This document shows positions 32,394-44,881 of a DNA stretch of 64,000 nt, piece by piece. The notes under the pieces are model-generated. The model saw nothing but the letters and a program-made list of their open reading frames with translations. It made no database searches and had not been told where the DNA came from. Origin of the DNA: Limanda limanda (taxonomy: Eukaryota; Chordata; Actinopteri; Pleuronectiformes; Pleuronectidae); NCBI RefSeq assembly GCF_963576545.1, contig NC_083656.1:3674186-3738185 (forward strand), in the 5' to 3' direction. The stretch's first letter is position 1, and the number at the start of each line of letters is the position of its first letter. The position numbers were made by a program, and so were the translations under genes.

Positions 32394-35300
32394 GTGAGTG
32401 ACTTTAAGACCAACATTCAAACACACAACAATAAAAAACTGCTGAACGTTAAACAAAACTGACCGGAGTCTGTTTTTAACGCGTGAAGTGACCAGAACCG
32501 GCCTGTGTGGCAGAACTACTTTTCATTCAAAACTTGGTCCGTAGCCCGGAAGTGGAAACCTTATGACCGGTCCGGCTGCGGCTAACAGCTGGTTTCAGCT
32601 TTAACTCAACATATCTAAACATGTCAGCCGAGTCACCTGCTTCTACTGGACAGGAAGGTGTAGCTGAGGGGTTTTACATGTGGCTGCACCAGTCTGAATC
32701 CATGGTGGAGGGGAGGGAGGAGGGAAGTGTCAGATAACAGCATGAAACGGCTCAACGTGAACAGGAGGACCAGTCAGATGAACTGGTAAAATAGCAGCTT
32801 TAAAAAATGTACATCATTCAAAATAGAGCTGCAGCGATCTGTTGATCAATTAGCTCAACAGCAACTATTTTGATCATTGATTAATTGTTGCTCCAGCTTC
32901 TCAAATAATTTGGACAACATAAGATTGAATACATAAAAGAAAAATATTTAATTTTTTAATATTCCACAGACTGAACAACTAGTTGAGAATTTTCTGTATT
33001 AATCTGTAATTTAAGCCGTCATTATCTGCAGCTCTATTTTGGATACTGTCTCTAGACATTTCCTGCTCAGTGAAGTCAATGTTTGCGTTATTTTCTCTGC
33101 TGTCTTTCCAGATAATGCAAGCGGCTCGATGCCCGACAGACGAACTGTCGTTGACCAACTGTGCCGTCATCAATGAGAAGGAGCCACAGTTTGAACAGTG
33201 AGTGGGATTTCCTCCTGATGCATGTAACAGTAACCATGGTGATACACTTTGGTATTTACCTTGTGCCCCAGTGTTTTAACACATTCAATTAAATAAGGAA
33301 ACAGATAATGAAGGTGCATCTCAAAATCCTCGTCAGCAGAGGGCAGCATTGTTGTAATAGAACCTGAAGAGAGATGTGGTTCAAGTTTCGACCTTAACTG
33401 GGCAATTATTTGATCTAAGATCAAGAATTATTATTGACAGAGATCTCAGAGGAAGGACATGATGAAGAAATATAAACTTGTGATTGTTTCATGTTAAGCT
33501 TCCCTAGTTAAACAAGGCAACCACAACTTGTTCTGTACTTCTTATTTCCTTTTGTCTCCCACTTGTTCATCCCAACGCAGACACGTGGCCGTGCGCATTT
33601 TAAAACACAAGTTTGTGTTCAACTTGAAGAAGCATCCGAGTGTCAACTCCGGGACCATCGCCTTCAGTCTGCCACAGGTTGGGTTCATCGTTTCACAGAA
33701 ATATGTTGTCAGTGATTTGTCACCTGAGGGAAGCTGTTCGATGCTGGGCTCAGACATTTAAACGAATAATATAAACTTTCCCTTATAACTTACATTTTTA
33801 TTCAAGCAGTTCTTCAGAGATTCTTGCTCTCCTCATGAACTGTTTATATAAATGTCGACTTTGGGCCTGGAAACTGAAGCAATTGCAGAAGTGCCTAAAA
33901 CCTGTATTCTCTTGAAATGACCAGCAGATGTCCACATATCCACAGTTTTTCTTTAAAAAGCACCTGTGAATATTAAAATGCTGCTGAAGGCAGAAATCGT
34001 CAGTTTTCACACTGAAATCACATTTTTCTTCTTAACCATGAATGCAGAAGTAAACCTTTGAGCTTTCTTGCTTTGTTGTTGCTGTGGATTCTTTGCATGG
34101 ACGTCTCTGTTTGTCTGAATCTGTCTGTTATTGCTTTCTCCTCTTTCACTTTGCCTGTCTCTGCCTGCTCTGCCTCGTCTATAAACTTGGCAGCCACAAC
34201 AGCACACAGGTACGACTGTAGCCTCCTCAAAACGGTCTTATTTTACACCAGGTGTTCATTGGATAACAATGATTGAGTTGCCCTCCGGGGACAAATAAAG
34301 TTGTTTTGAATTTGATAAACTCATACTTGGCCTGGGAGCGTTCAGTGGACATGTAATCTACAGCTCTGAGTAATGTTATTCCAATATAGACAAATGTTGT
34401 GAAATAAGACCCAAACTACAGAGGAACGTTGCACTGATGTCTCCCTGAAATGCGTAGTATGTTTATTTGTAGTTGTCCCTTGTCTGATATCTTTGCCTTA
34501 TCGATGGCTGAATGGTAACAGAGTGTTTTTTCTTTTGCAATAATGTGTCGTAATAATGTGTTCTCTATTTCTTTATAGAGGAAGTGGGCAGGCCTATCGA
34601 TTGGCCAAGAGGTTGAAGGTAAGGTTAGGTTTTACATCTCGATATTTTCTTGAATTGGGTCTGGAAAATGTCCAAACCCAATTTTCATGTCTGAAAACAG
34701 ATAAACAGACTAATTTATCAGACTGGGTGGTCACATAATCAGACACATTTGAACATGCAGATGTAAATCAACAGAATTTGAATGCATTCATATTTGACAT
34801 AAGTATTTTAAAGACAAGCTCACACAGTTGTGTTTTCAGTGGCCGTTATCAGCGCCTCATTAAAAAATCCAATAATTGGAGAAAAAGCTGAATATTCCTA
34901 AATGTAGAAGGAGTTGTAAAATACAAGAAATCAGAGCAGGAATATCCAGAATATCAGGACCTGCTGTGTCCAATGTGTGGAAGATGTCTTCAGAAATGAT
35001 CAAGGTCATGATGTTGTTGTCTAAACTGTAAATTTCACTCCCTGTCTGTTTGGTTTCTCCACTTCCAGTAACAAACTACAAGTTTGACAAGTCCAAGCAG
35101 TGTATAAGCAGCATGACAGTGGAGATAGACTTCCTGCAGAAGAACGTGGACAGCAACCCGTACGACTCCGACAAGATGGCCGGCGAATTCCTCCAGCACT
35201 TCAACAACCAGGCTTTCTGCGTTGGCCAGCAGGTGCTCAGGGCTTTAAGGGGTTAACATTGTGCCAATGTCAAAGTTTAATTTGGTGGAATTAAAGACTT

Positions 35301-38300
35301 CAGATTTTGGAAGTGTCTTTTTTTAATAATAAATCCATCATATCAAATCCAACAAATGTTTTTAAATGTAAGTTTGTTAATGTCTTTCCTGTCCTCGTCT
35401 TCTTTTTTCTAGCTGGGGTTCAGCTTCTGTGATAAGCTGTTTGGCTTAGTGATAAAAGACATTGAGGCCATGGACTCCAGCATCCTGAGTGGAGAACAAG
35501 CCTCTGGCAAGGAGCCGAAGGTATCAGGGGAACACACACGTCCATTCTGTAGCATTACAGCTTTTTAATTTACACAATTTGTGTAAATCTTGACTCATCA
35601 TCATCTTTTTTGTGTCTCTCCTCAGATTGAGATTGGTTTGTTGCTGGGAAACAGTCAGGTGATTTTTGAGAAGTCAGAAACCTCGTCCATGACTCTGATT
35701 GGTGAGTTCTGGAACCGAAATCACTCACTATTATACTAAAATAAACTTGTGAGAGACGAGTGAGACGTGAAAACAAAGTTGTGTCATGTGTAAGTTTCTC
35801 CAGGAGGGGGTGCAGTCTGACCACAGGAGTCTGACACTGTGAGGGAGTTAATTGTTCACAGACTAAATGTAATTATCTATTTTAAATGTAAACGTACGAG
35901 CCGAGCATCATCTTCATCTTTTCACTTACAATTTGAGGACGTCTTGCTCGTCTAGTGAGAGCTGCACGTCTCAGTTAAAAGTCACAGAGACAGAAATGAA
36001 TAAAAGGCCTCAGATGAGACTCAATAGAAGCAGCAGGAAACAGAAACATCCTGGATTGAGAAGAAATGAAAGTTGTAGCAGACACTAAATATTGTCTATT
36101 TATTTATACACTTTAGTCGTGTCTCCTTGTGACTGTGGTAACTTACAGCTTATTACTTAACATTAACATTTCAAATGTTTCAGTGTAGGAAAACCCTAGG
36201 ATAACCCTAACCCTAACGTGCTCTTTAGTTTCAAACTTTTATTCACTTAGTGTTTTTTGTGTCCTCCCTCCAGGAAAAGCCAAGACCCGAGAGTCTCGCC
36301 AGTCCATCATCAGCCCGGACTGGAATTTTGAGAAGATGGGCATTGGCGGCCTTGACAAGGAGTTCTCTGACATCTTCCGCAGAGCCTTCGCCTCCCGAGT
36401 CTTCCCAACAGACTTGGTCGAACAGATGGGTGAGGCCCCTCCCTTTCTTTCTGTCTGTCTTGCCATAACTTATTCATTTGTTTATGTCCCGTTCTTGTTA
36501 AACAAAACAAGTTTTAAACACATTCTACTGCAAAATGTTCCTTTATTATTAAGTGGAATTCAATAAGTGATTTAACATTATTTAGTGTTTAAAGATGAAA
36601 TAAGCACGCCTTTTTGTTTCTCACTCAGAACTGAACCAAGATGGTGAACTGATTAGTAATAACTGCCAAAGATAATCACTGTTTTTACTTATTTTTCAGC
36701 TTGTGTTTAATCCGTAAATCAACATTATGGCAAACAAAACTTTTATTAATTCCTTTAAGAAATGTATCAGCAAACCTGAGAATCAGTAAAGAGCAGGCAA
36801 GGCAGCGTTCCTCTGTGCCGCCTCGACCGTGACTCAAATCTCTGGCATCCCCCTGACAGTGATCCCTGCACACACTCATTAATAGATCTTTGACAGCTGT
36901 CAGATTGTGATGATTCACTCTTCAAAGAGCTGCAGTTCATTTCTAATGAAAGCCATCAGCACAATAAAACAGCCTCCCTTCCCATACACTCGTGCACACA
37001 GCCACATCAGTCCTAATCCTTGATCCAGAACTCCTGTGAAAACCTGTTCTAACAACATCTGGATTTGGCGTATGCACACGTTGGTTTGAGTCGGCTCACT
37101 CACACCCTCCGTACCCACACTGCTCAGGGGCCTGTGGCAGTGTCCGGTGGCAGTGGCCTGTGGCAGTGACCTTTAGCCGGGTGGTTGTGTGCAGGACTTG
37201 GCCTTTGGCTGTGGCCAGCTGGCGGCTGTAATGAGATGGCTGCAGCTCGAGGAAAATATTGATTAAAAAAAAAACTGAAATTCATTGTAGACAAGAAAAT
37301 TACCATTTGTGATAAAGATTTTCTTTTTCATTTCAGAAAATACAGTATGTTCAAGTTAAGCTCCTGTGACATGTTATTACATAACTAATACCAGTATTGA
37401 ACCAGTGGAAAAAAGTTCTCACTTTCAGTCCTGCTTCAGAACTGCTGGAGCTTTATGATGAGTAGGAACATTTGCTGCCCCGGTGCTCAGTGTCTCTCCC
37501 TTGATCGTCTGTCTCCAGGCTGTAAGCATGTGAAGGGGATCCTGCTGTACGGACCCCCAGGCTGTGGTAAAACCATGATTGCACGACAGATTGGCAAGAT
37601 GCTCAAGGCCCGGGAGCCGAAGATACTCAGTGCCTACAAAATCCTCAACAAGTACGCCGAGGAGACAAAGGCCAACGTCAGGAAGCTGTTTGCAGAGGCG
37701 AAGGAAGAACAGGAGAGGGTCAGGACCCTTTACAGTTTACAGTCACATGCACATGAGTGTTTATCCAGGTTTATACTGCAATCAATCTTTATGATGTTGA
37801 CAAACTTGTAATTACAGCTTCCATATATGTAACCTCCGTTTCTAAGGGGTCAGCCCTATGTTCCCACATTTCTAAGGATTTTTTTTCACTGACAATTTAG
37901 AAAATTAGTCCCGATGTTCCCACAGCCCTATGTTCCCACATTTCTAGATTTTTCTAAAAATTAGGGTTAGGGTTAGGGTTAGCGGTGTTGAGCTCAAGAG
38001 AGTTTGGAAGCTAGCTAGCTCCTTCAAATCCCCAGCTACGGAATGGAGAACTACCAGGCAGGGGTAGAAATGTGGGAACTGTAGGAACATAGGGCTGTGG
38101 GAATATAGGCACGCTCCCGTTTCTACAACTTGGCTGAACTTATTATCGTCATGTGTTCTGCAATTATCCCCCTGGAATACAGAAAAGCATCTCATCAATC
38201 CAGACAAAAAGAAAAGTAATTTCTCCAGGAGTGGAGAGATCTGTCCTTTAAGTATATGCTGCTGTCATAGCTTTGATAAAGTTCTAGTGTGGGTGTGGGT

Positions 38301-38896
38301 GTGTGTGTGTTTGATGAATTGAAACCCAGCGGTGATGTGTTTGGACGGTGACGCACACTCACACACTCCATCCAGTGTTTAATAAGGACAGCTCCACACC
38401 TACGTCTGAGACTGACAGGACTGGAGATGGAGAGATAACCCCCACCCTGCAGCGCTCTTAGATTTTCCATCTGTCTCTCTGTCGACGGTCACTTCTGATT
38501 TTTAAGTCGCTATGAAAGAAAAACATTGACGGCGTCTTTTTTACGATGGATGAAAACAAAGTTTTTATCTGTTACACTGAATTTCTTGAATTTCTTACAT
38601 CTGCATTCACAAATTCAAGGAACTGTTTTTGCTCAACACTGCCGTCATGTATCTCACTGCTGCTGTAAACACATGTTATCATGTTGCATATATTCAGTTT
38701 TATCTTTATCGTCCTCGTCTCTCTGCTGAGCAGCTCGGTTCCAACAGCGGTCTCCACATCATCATCCTTGATGACATTGATGCGATCTGTAGGCAGCATG
38801 GCAGAATGGCCGGCAGCACCGAAAGCGTGGTCGACCATCTGATGTCCAAGATCGACGGAGTGGAGCAGCTCAACAACATCCTGGTCATAGGTGCTC

Positions 38897-38945
<49 letters not shown>

Positions 38946-41900
38946 ATAAACTCCCAGACTCTCTGATGTCATCTCTGAACATCTGCACTTATCTCCTATG
39001 TCTCATTCATCTTCTTCCCTCTGCTTTCCCTTCTTTTTCCCGATCTATCCATCTGCTCCTGCCTCAGGGACGACCAACAGGCTGGACTTCATAGATGATG
39101 CCTTATTGAGGCCAGGAAGACTGGTCAAGATGGAGATTGGTGAGAAAAGAACCACAATTGCAATATGTAGGCACCTGTGTCGGGATATTTTATTGTTTTA
39201 TATACAACAGGAGGATTCATCATCCATCTTTATTTTACAGTCTATGATCAAGACAGGCAACATAAATGACCTGATGCACCAATTCAAGTAAAATGTTGCA
39301 ATTAAACTTCCATTATCTTCTTCTGTCAGGGTTACCGGATGAAAAGGGCCGAAGTCAGATCCTTCACATCCACACAGCGACAATGCGTCAGAACCAGCTG
39401 CTGGCTGACGACGTGAACTTTAAGGAACTGGCCGAGCAGACCAAGAACTTCACCGGTGCTGAACTGGAGGGTCTGGTCAGGGCTGCACAGTCCTATGCCG
39501 GAGAGAGATATCATACGGTCAGAATCCCCAAGAGACATTTTCTGTATCATGACTCACATTTATACTGAATGTTTAATTTATGTCCATGTTCACTTTGTGT
39601 GAGTGGGAATTCTAAGTTTGGGGTTTAAAGTGTTTTCAAAAAAAACATTTTTAGTGTTAAGTGATAAGGGTTTTATTAGGTGCATAGTTTTAAATTCAAC
39701 ACAACTCAGCAGCACACACAGATAAGGTGCTCTCACACACTCACAGACACCAACACAAAGCTGCAGATATTATAGGGTGATGATGAATAACAGACAAGGG
39801 GCCTTACACATGTCTGGTGACATTTTACTTCACTCGTCTCAGCACTGATTCTTCCCGGCCTCCTTCTCTCTGTTTGACCTTTCTGCTCCGAGGGAGCACG
39901 TTGTCTTCATGTAATGGAGCAACACTTCATGTAATGGATCTCACTAGTGGGGGGCACAGAGTTTATCCAGTGATGATGGGACCCATTATTTGCTTCATGT
40001 GTTTAGGCCGTTGAGAGTGGGGAGGAAGAGACCGAGGCGTTCAAGAAGCTGAAGGTCACCCGGCTGGACCTCCTCATGGCGCTGAATCATGACATCAAAC
40101 CTGTAAGTTTCCTCTACATGTCTCTTTTTTTTCCTCATCTTCCATTTTTGTGTCACAGAGGTTTTTTGAAATAAATTATCATAATACAAAAACACATCGA
40201 ATTAATATGAAAATAATGCCCCTTTTATTAAAGCTAGTACAGCAAATACACAAATGTTCATCGCTTTTTACCTATAAATGCCCAGATGTCCACATTTCCA
40301 ACATCTCCAGTGGGGAGCAGCTGGTGGAGGCTCTGGAGGTAACGAGACAAACTGTACACACACCAAAACAGAAGCAGGCGCAAAACACACACCGACACGT
40401 GCCCACGCTGAACACTTGCTGATGCTGTTCAGACCGGGCAACAGTACTTTAGTTTTAATCCTTTTAAATGTGCAAATTTCTAAATGCATTTCCCTATTGA
40501 ATTAATGAATTCACAGGTTTAAGTGCCCCCTCTCTCTTTGCCCCCTCCCCACAGCTGCAGAGCAGTTTCCAGGAGAAGGAGCGGGCTATTATAAAACCAG
40601 CCACAAGCAGAGATGAATCTGTGAGTGGGGGCTTGGTCATATAGTGAAGCTAGTTAGTGCTAGTGAGGAATCACGCTGTATTTAAAAATGGACCCTGGTC
40701 CCAAAAGTGAAGCCAATGCGTAAGTCCCAGAAACACACGTTCTCTGACCAGAAGATGGCGACTCCACTGGTTTTACAATATGTTTTTACAGAAATCCAGT
40801 TTGTTATTGTCCAACGGTACGAGTTCACGTCAAGAGTTCACCAAAGTTGAGTTTGAACTCGAGCCCCGATGCAGAATTTGCTCCGTGATCGTGAATGAAT
40901 CCACAGATTCCACTGAAATGAAATGTTATGGTTTAAGATGTGACCAGGTCTTTAGTTTTGTGATTTTCCTCTGTGATGTCGTAGAAATTCTGTCTACGAG
41001 TAGTGGAAACCGCTCTGCTGTGGTTTGGCGTCTTAAAGATCTTTAAAAACATCCTGGATCGCGTTTCATTGTCTCCAAACTACATGTCCCTGCAAAAACA
41101 CGCCACTGCCATCAGAGTCGCTCCGTGTTTGTTGCATCGCATTGTTTTTAATCTGTTTCTTCAGAATCATGGAAACAGGATTTTCATACTTTTTAGATAA
41201 ATCTTATCTGGGGCCCGAGCGTAACCAACTTCCGATTGTTTTGTTTAGAGCGGACGTTTCTCATCCATTCCTCCCGTGGCAGGATCTTTCTGTTCTGGTC
41301 GCTGCAGAAATTGACCTAAGTCTCACTCCCTGCCTGGTGTTAATTTCTCCTGCTGACTGCGTGTCTGTGGGATGTTGACGATGTGTACGGCCTGGTTGTT
41401 GGGCCTGGATGCTTTGTAATTGCTGTGGTATGCACCTATGTGGCCATGTTTTGCACCCTGCAGCCCACACTCTCACACACACACACACACAGACACACAC
41501 TCACACACCATCCCAAGCCCAAAGAAGTATGAAGTATGTGTTTGCCGAGACATGTTGCACAACTACGCACATACACATCCACAGTGAGTCTCCTGGTTTT
41601 CTCTCTGTCGTCTCTCCTCTCATTCCGATGTCTCTTCCCTGCTCTCACTTCTTAGTTCTCGTCGCTACAGGTGCTTCCAGACGCTCTGTAAGTTATTGCA
41701 CAGGTTGCCATTAAGTTGACTTCCTCTCCGCTCCTCCTGTTTGTTCAAACTGAAGCATGAACTCCAAGACTTTTGGGCTCAGATGTTTCAACACCTTTAC
41801 GTCTGGATACTCGGTTAAACCATCGATTGTTCTGAAGGAAAACAAGACCTGTTGGGAAATGTGAGGTTATTTTCCCGTGTTCGTACTGAGACGCAATGTT

Positions 41901-41955
41901 TCTGTCTTTCAGAGGTTTGCCGCCTACAGTTTGAACAAGACCCTGTTGAATGATG

Positions 41956-41987
<32 letters not shown>

Positions 41988-41996
41988 GAAGAGTAA
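32382..41996 (+). CDS. NSF copy D: N domain and D1 ATPase, D2 lost, frame open
   Basis: Exons: 32382-32393, 33112-33197, 33581-33677, 34579-34618, 35069-35232, 35413-35520, 35626-35701, 36274-36429, 37519-37718, 38734-38890, 39068-39139, 39330-39517, 40007-40102, 40555-40620, 41913-41996. All junctions keep phase with no internal stop: 1602 bases, 533 residues (full NSF is about 744). NSF uses ATP and SNAP adaptors to disassemble SNARE complexes. The N domain is complete ([47 protein letters not shown]). D1 has P-loop GPPGCGKT and arginine-finger region LLRPGR. Oddities: pore-loop region YAEET instead of YVGES; Walker B IIILDD instead of IIFDE; one residue missing in [12 protein letters not shown]2 is reduced to 22 residues plus a new end with ten Glu. 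This assumes skipping the fragment at 40286-40338. Expression is unknown; it may be a pseudogene. Confidence 0.7.
37519..37718 (+). CDS. NSF copy D exon 9: D1 Walker A and altered pore loop
   Basis: This 200-base exon is the only frame-intact version of the D1 P-loop exon in the window; the versions at 117, 8303, 13603 and 45655 are all shifted. It encodes [20 protein letters not shown] and then [20 protein letters not shown]. Where NSF has [23 protein letters not shown] has become SAYK and the pore-loop YVG has become YAE. The donor is gtcagg, weaker than the gtgagg of other copies. Confidence 0.8.
38734..38890 (+). CDS. NSF copy D exon 10: Walker B with Asp for Glu
   Basis: It encodes [19 protein letters not shown] then [20 protein letters not shown]. 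In AAA+ ATPases the second acidic residue of Walker B (normally Glu, as in FDEIDA at 2599-2764) activates the attacking water; here it is Asp. The donor (gtgctc) is followed eight bases on by a CA microsatellite (38898-38941). Confidence 0.8.
38898..38941 (+). repeat. CA microsatellite in NSF copy D intron
   Basis: About 22 CA units just after the exon 10 donor. Related copies have only short CA runs at the same place (2775, 46796), so it expanded in copy D only. Confidence 0.95.
40286..40338 (+). pseudogene. Residual half of a D2 exon in copy D
   Basis: It reads [17 protein letters not shown], the end of the GHKLL exon (compare 12712-12846), joined at about 40286 to the intron that follows exon 13. 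The exons encoding the D2 P-loop, Walker B and following segment are gone. The only nearby acceptor (cccag at 40281-40285) would place it out of phase with exon 13, so splicing it in would break the frame. Skipping it keeps the frame. Confidence 0.75.
41955..41984 (+). repeat. GAA triplet run encoding poly-glutamate tail
   Basis: Ten consecutive gaa codons, followed by gta gaa gag and a stop, replace the canonical NSF C-terminus. The copy E counterpart (49568 on) has only a short gaagaagag at this place, after its stop, so the run expanded in copy D. Confidence 0.9.
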
Positions 41997-42004
41997 GTAG
42001 TAAA

Positions 42005-42366
42005 GACTGGACCTTTAATGAGCGTCTGTTCTGATCCTGGAGCAGCGCTGGTTATAATTATGCAGCGACAGCACATCGCTAAGACAATGAACGGAGCAGA
42101 AAACATGAATCGATTATGTTATGTCCCTGTATCGATGCCACCCAAACCCACCACCACCTCCACCATCCTTCTGCACCCAGACACTTCTTTAATTGAAATT
42201 GTTTGGTGTTCTAATCCTCAGCTTACTCTTAAATTAATGGACTCCATGCGTCAGCCTTTTCCAGCGGGGCCATCATCCGAGCCCGGCTGGGTCACAAGTC
42301 CACCTCTGCCATTGGAGAAAATCTGCCCCAGCACCGTCCAGCTCATCCACAGGCCAAACCAGTGCC
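42005..42366 (+). other. NSF copy D 3' block shared with 61140-61480
   Basis: This stretch matches the minus strand of 61140-61480, including ggtcacaagtccacctctgc and gaaaatctgccccagcaccg. In both copies it lies downstream of the last recognisable NSF exon, so it is an ancestral 3' UTR or terminal exon. One frame in the right-arm copy reads GAIIRARLGHKSTSAIGENL then PQHRPAHAQAEPVPLS and a stop; I do not recognise it. Confidence 0.6.
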
Positions 42367-42856
42367 TGTCATGTTCTGTCATTTCCGTTTGTTTATTTCA
42401 GTCTCTAAGTGTTTTCTGTTTTAGTAAATCTCTGTTGTGTGTGTTCTAGTTGTTTTCATGTCTGCACACTCGGTTTCTGTTTCCTGTCTTATTGTTATTG
42501 TCTTATTGTAGTCTCTGTTCCTTGTGTGTTGTTTCCATCTTCACTTCCTGTCTTTGATTGTCAGCCTGCCCTCATGTGTTACACCTGTGTTCAATTGCCT
42601 CTGCCTTCCCTGTGTATTTAAGCCTCTGTCTTCCCTTTGTCCTCTGTCGGATCGTTTGTTCATCTACCCCCCTGTCTTCCATGTTGCTGTCCTTATCTCC
42701 TGAGCTTCTCCTTGGAATCCCAACGTAAGCTTCGTTGTGTTTTGTTTGTTACCTGTTAATGTTTTGTTTGTAAGTTAAGTTACTTCTTTTATTAAATTAC
42801 CCTTTTATTTTTAAATCTCTGCATCTGGGTCCATCATCTTCATCCAAACCGTAACA
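42367..42856 (+). mobile_element. Solo LTR, 490 bp, 5-bp TSD gtgcc
   Basis: It begins tgtcatgttctgtc and ends ccaaaccgtaaca (TG...CA), with a TATA-like tgtatttaagcctctgtc and an AT-rich stretch with ttattaaatta near the end. It is flanked by gtgcc at 42362-42366 and 42857-42861. The matching sequence at 61140-61180 lacks it (empty site). No internal retroviral region is present, as after LTR-LTR recombination. Confidence 0.9.
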
Positions 42857-42861
42857 GTGCC

Positions 42862-44140
42862 ATTGACCTGAGAACCATTACAGGCCACTCGTGTTTTTAT
42901 ATTCTCAAGTAGCATTTTATTTAATTTGCTGAATATATTCAGGTACTTTACTCTTGCGATTTACAGATGCCGTTGTAAACAATTTCCATATTTATCAGTT
43001 TTTTGTTTTGCTGATTTAATGCATGATATTTAAGCTTTGTTAAATTGGGTCTGGAGCCTTTAACTTCTCTTTTTAATCTGTTATTTGTATCAAGTCCAGG
43101 CCAGTACTTCAACCCATGCACATGATCCTGTGCTGTTTGATCAGTCTTTTTTAATAATTTGCACATTTAATAAATTGTATATTTCTGCAATCATCAGCCT
43201 CCCGTCCCGTTATTCTGGATGTATGTGGTGAACCCAATTGGCATTCAACTGTCACCCTAAACCAATTTGACCACTACACAACAATGAAACAAAGTTGAAG
43301 ATTTTTTTTTATTTTTAATAGATTTCTAAGTACAGAACAAGTCAAATCTCAGCTCTGAATGAACATTATTAACAACTTAAGCTAAATATCCAATAAATCG
43401 TGGTACTCTACAGAAAACACTTTAAGTCATAATCTTTATTCAATCTATTAGGTGACAGGGTTTTCTGTCTGTGAATCAAATAGTGTTCCCTCCTCTCCCG
43501 GGAAAGTAAAAAATCCAAGTGTAGAGGTATTAGAATAATAGTGATAAATAATAGTGCATCCCAACAAAAATCCCTCTGCTTTTGCTTATGATTGGTTAAT
43601 TGTATTGGGTGTTTGATATGTGTTTGGCGCCCTCTACTGGTCGCAGGTGGGCACTGATTTATTTACACGGTTCTGGTCAGAATGTTCTGGAGCTGGCTGA
43701 GAGAGGTACGTACTTTGAAATGCGCGACACTAATGTGTAAAGTTCTAAGTTGAAGTTATCTGTAAGTTGTTTAGAAGGTTTCATGTGTAATTTAAGATTA
43801 AAGCAGTCGAGTTGTTTAATTAATTTATGGATCATTTTAATTTGTCAGTTAGTTCAGAGTGTTTCAGCCAGCTAGCAAACACGTGTTCTGTCTCTGTGCA
43901 GGTGCGTTGGTGGTCGCCATTTTGTGTCCTGAAGAATACCTGTTGAACCTTGTATTCTTTTATGTTAGCCATGTGACCAACGAAGTGCTCTGTTTTGCTG
44001 AAATTCTGAACAGGTATGTTTTGTTGTATAGGACTCTTGTTATTATATTTATACTCTTGCTAAAATGTGATTTTTTTTTTTGTTTTTTGTTTTTTTATTT
44101 ATTTTTTTGGTGATGTGTGACTGTATTGAGAATGTTCTGG
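42862..44140. other. Copy D downstream flank; no gene recognised
   Basis: The first part (to about 42935) continues the shared 3' block, including gtgtttttatattctcaagt. The remainder is AT-rich with short frames and no recognisable protein. Confidence 0.45.
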
Positions 44141-44145
44141 AGCTG

Positions 44146-44520
44146 GAACTGTAGCCTCCTCAAAAAGGTCTTATTTAACACCAGGTGTTCATTGAATAAC
44201 AATGATTGAGTTGCCCTCCGGGGACAAATAAAGTTGTTTTGAATTTGATAAACTCAAACTTGGCCTGGGAGCGTTCAGTGGACATGTAAACTACAGCTCT
44301 GAGTAATGTTTTTCCAATATAGACAAATGTGAAATAAGACCCAAACTGTAGAGGAACGTTGCACTGATGTCTCCCTGAAATGCGTAGTATGTTTATTTGT
44401 GCTTGTAGTTGTCCCTTGTCTGATATCTTTGCCTTATCGATGGCTGAATGGTAACAGAGTGTTTTTTTCTTTTGCAACAATGTGTCTTAATAATGTTTTC
44501 TCTATTTCTTTACAGAGATT
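44146..44520 (+). repeat. Duplicate of copy D intron (34208-34578)
   Basis: It matches the copy D intron before exon 4 (ccctccggggacaaataaag, ctccctgaaatgcgtagtat). It marks the left edge of copy E. Just after it, the exon encoding [12 protein letters not shown] has been replaced by unrelated sequence with stops. Confidence 0.85.
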
Positions 44521-44579
44521 ACCTGAGGGGCCGTCCAAATAAATAGACGTAAGGTTAATTTTTTTTTCAGCTCAGGGTT

Positions 44580-44670
44580 CCATGGCCTCAATGTCTTTTA
44601 TCCCTTAGCTGAACAGCTTATCACAGAAACTGAACCCCAGCTAGAAAAGGGGAGATGAGGACAGGAAAGA
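44580..44670 (-). pseudogene. NSF copy E: inverted N-domain exon piece
   Basis: The minus strand of this segment reads ctagctggggttcag then [14 protein letters not shown] sequence and KDIEAM, matching 35397-35474 in reverse orientation. It contains the intron end, the acceptor and about 60 bases of exon. Sequence on both sides is in the plus orientation, so only this piece was flipped. Confidence 0.8.
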
Positions 44671-44881
44671 TGTTTTATTCAGAGACAGAAATTAATAAAA
44701 GGCCTCAGATGGGACTCAATAAAAGCATTCGTGTCTCCTTGTGACTGTGGTAACTTACAGCTCATTACTTAACTTTGACATTTCAAATGTTTGTTTGAAT
44801 TAATTTGGTGATTTTCAGTGTAGAAGGACGTGCTCTTTGGTTTCAAACTTTTATTCACTTATTTTGTGAAAGGCCTTTCAG

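Noticed and set aside
36195..36220. Telomere-like ccctaa repeats here and near 37967 (ttaggg)
   Set aside because: Only two to four units; too short to indicate a telomere or fusion point.
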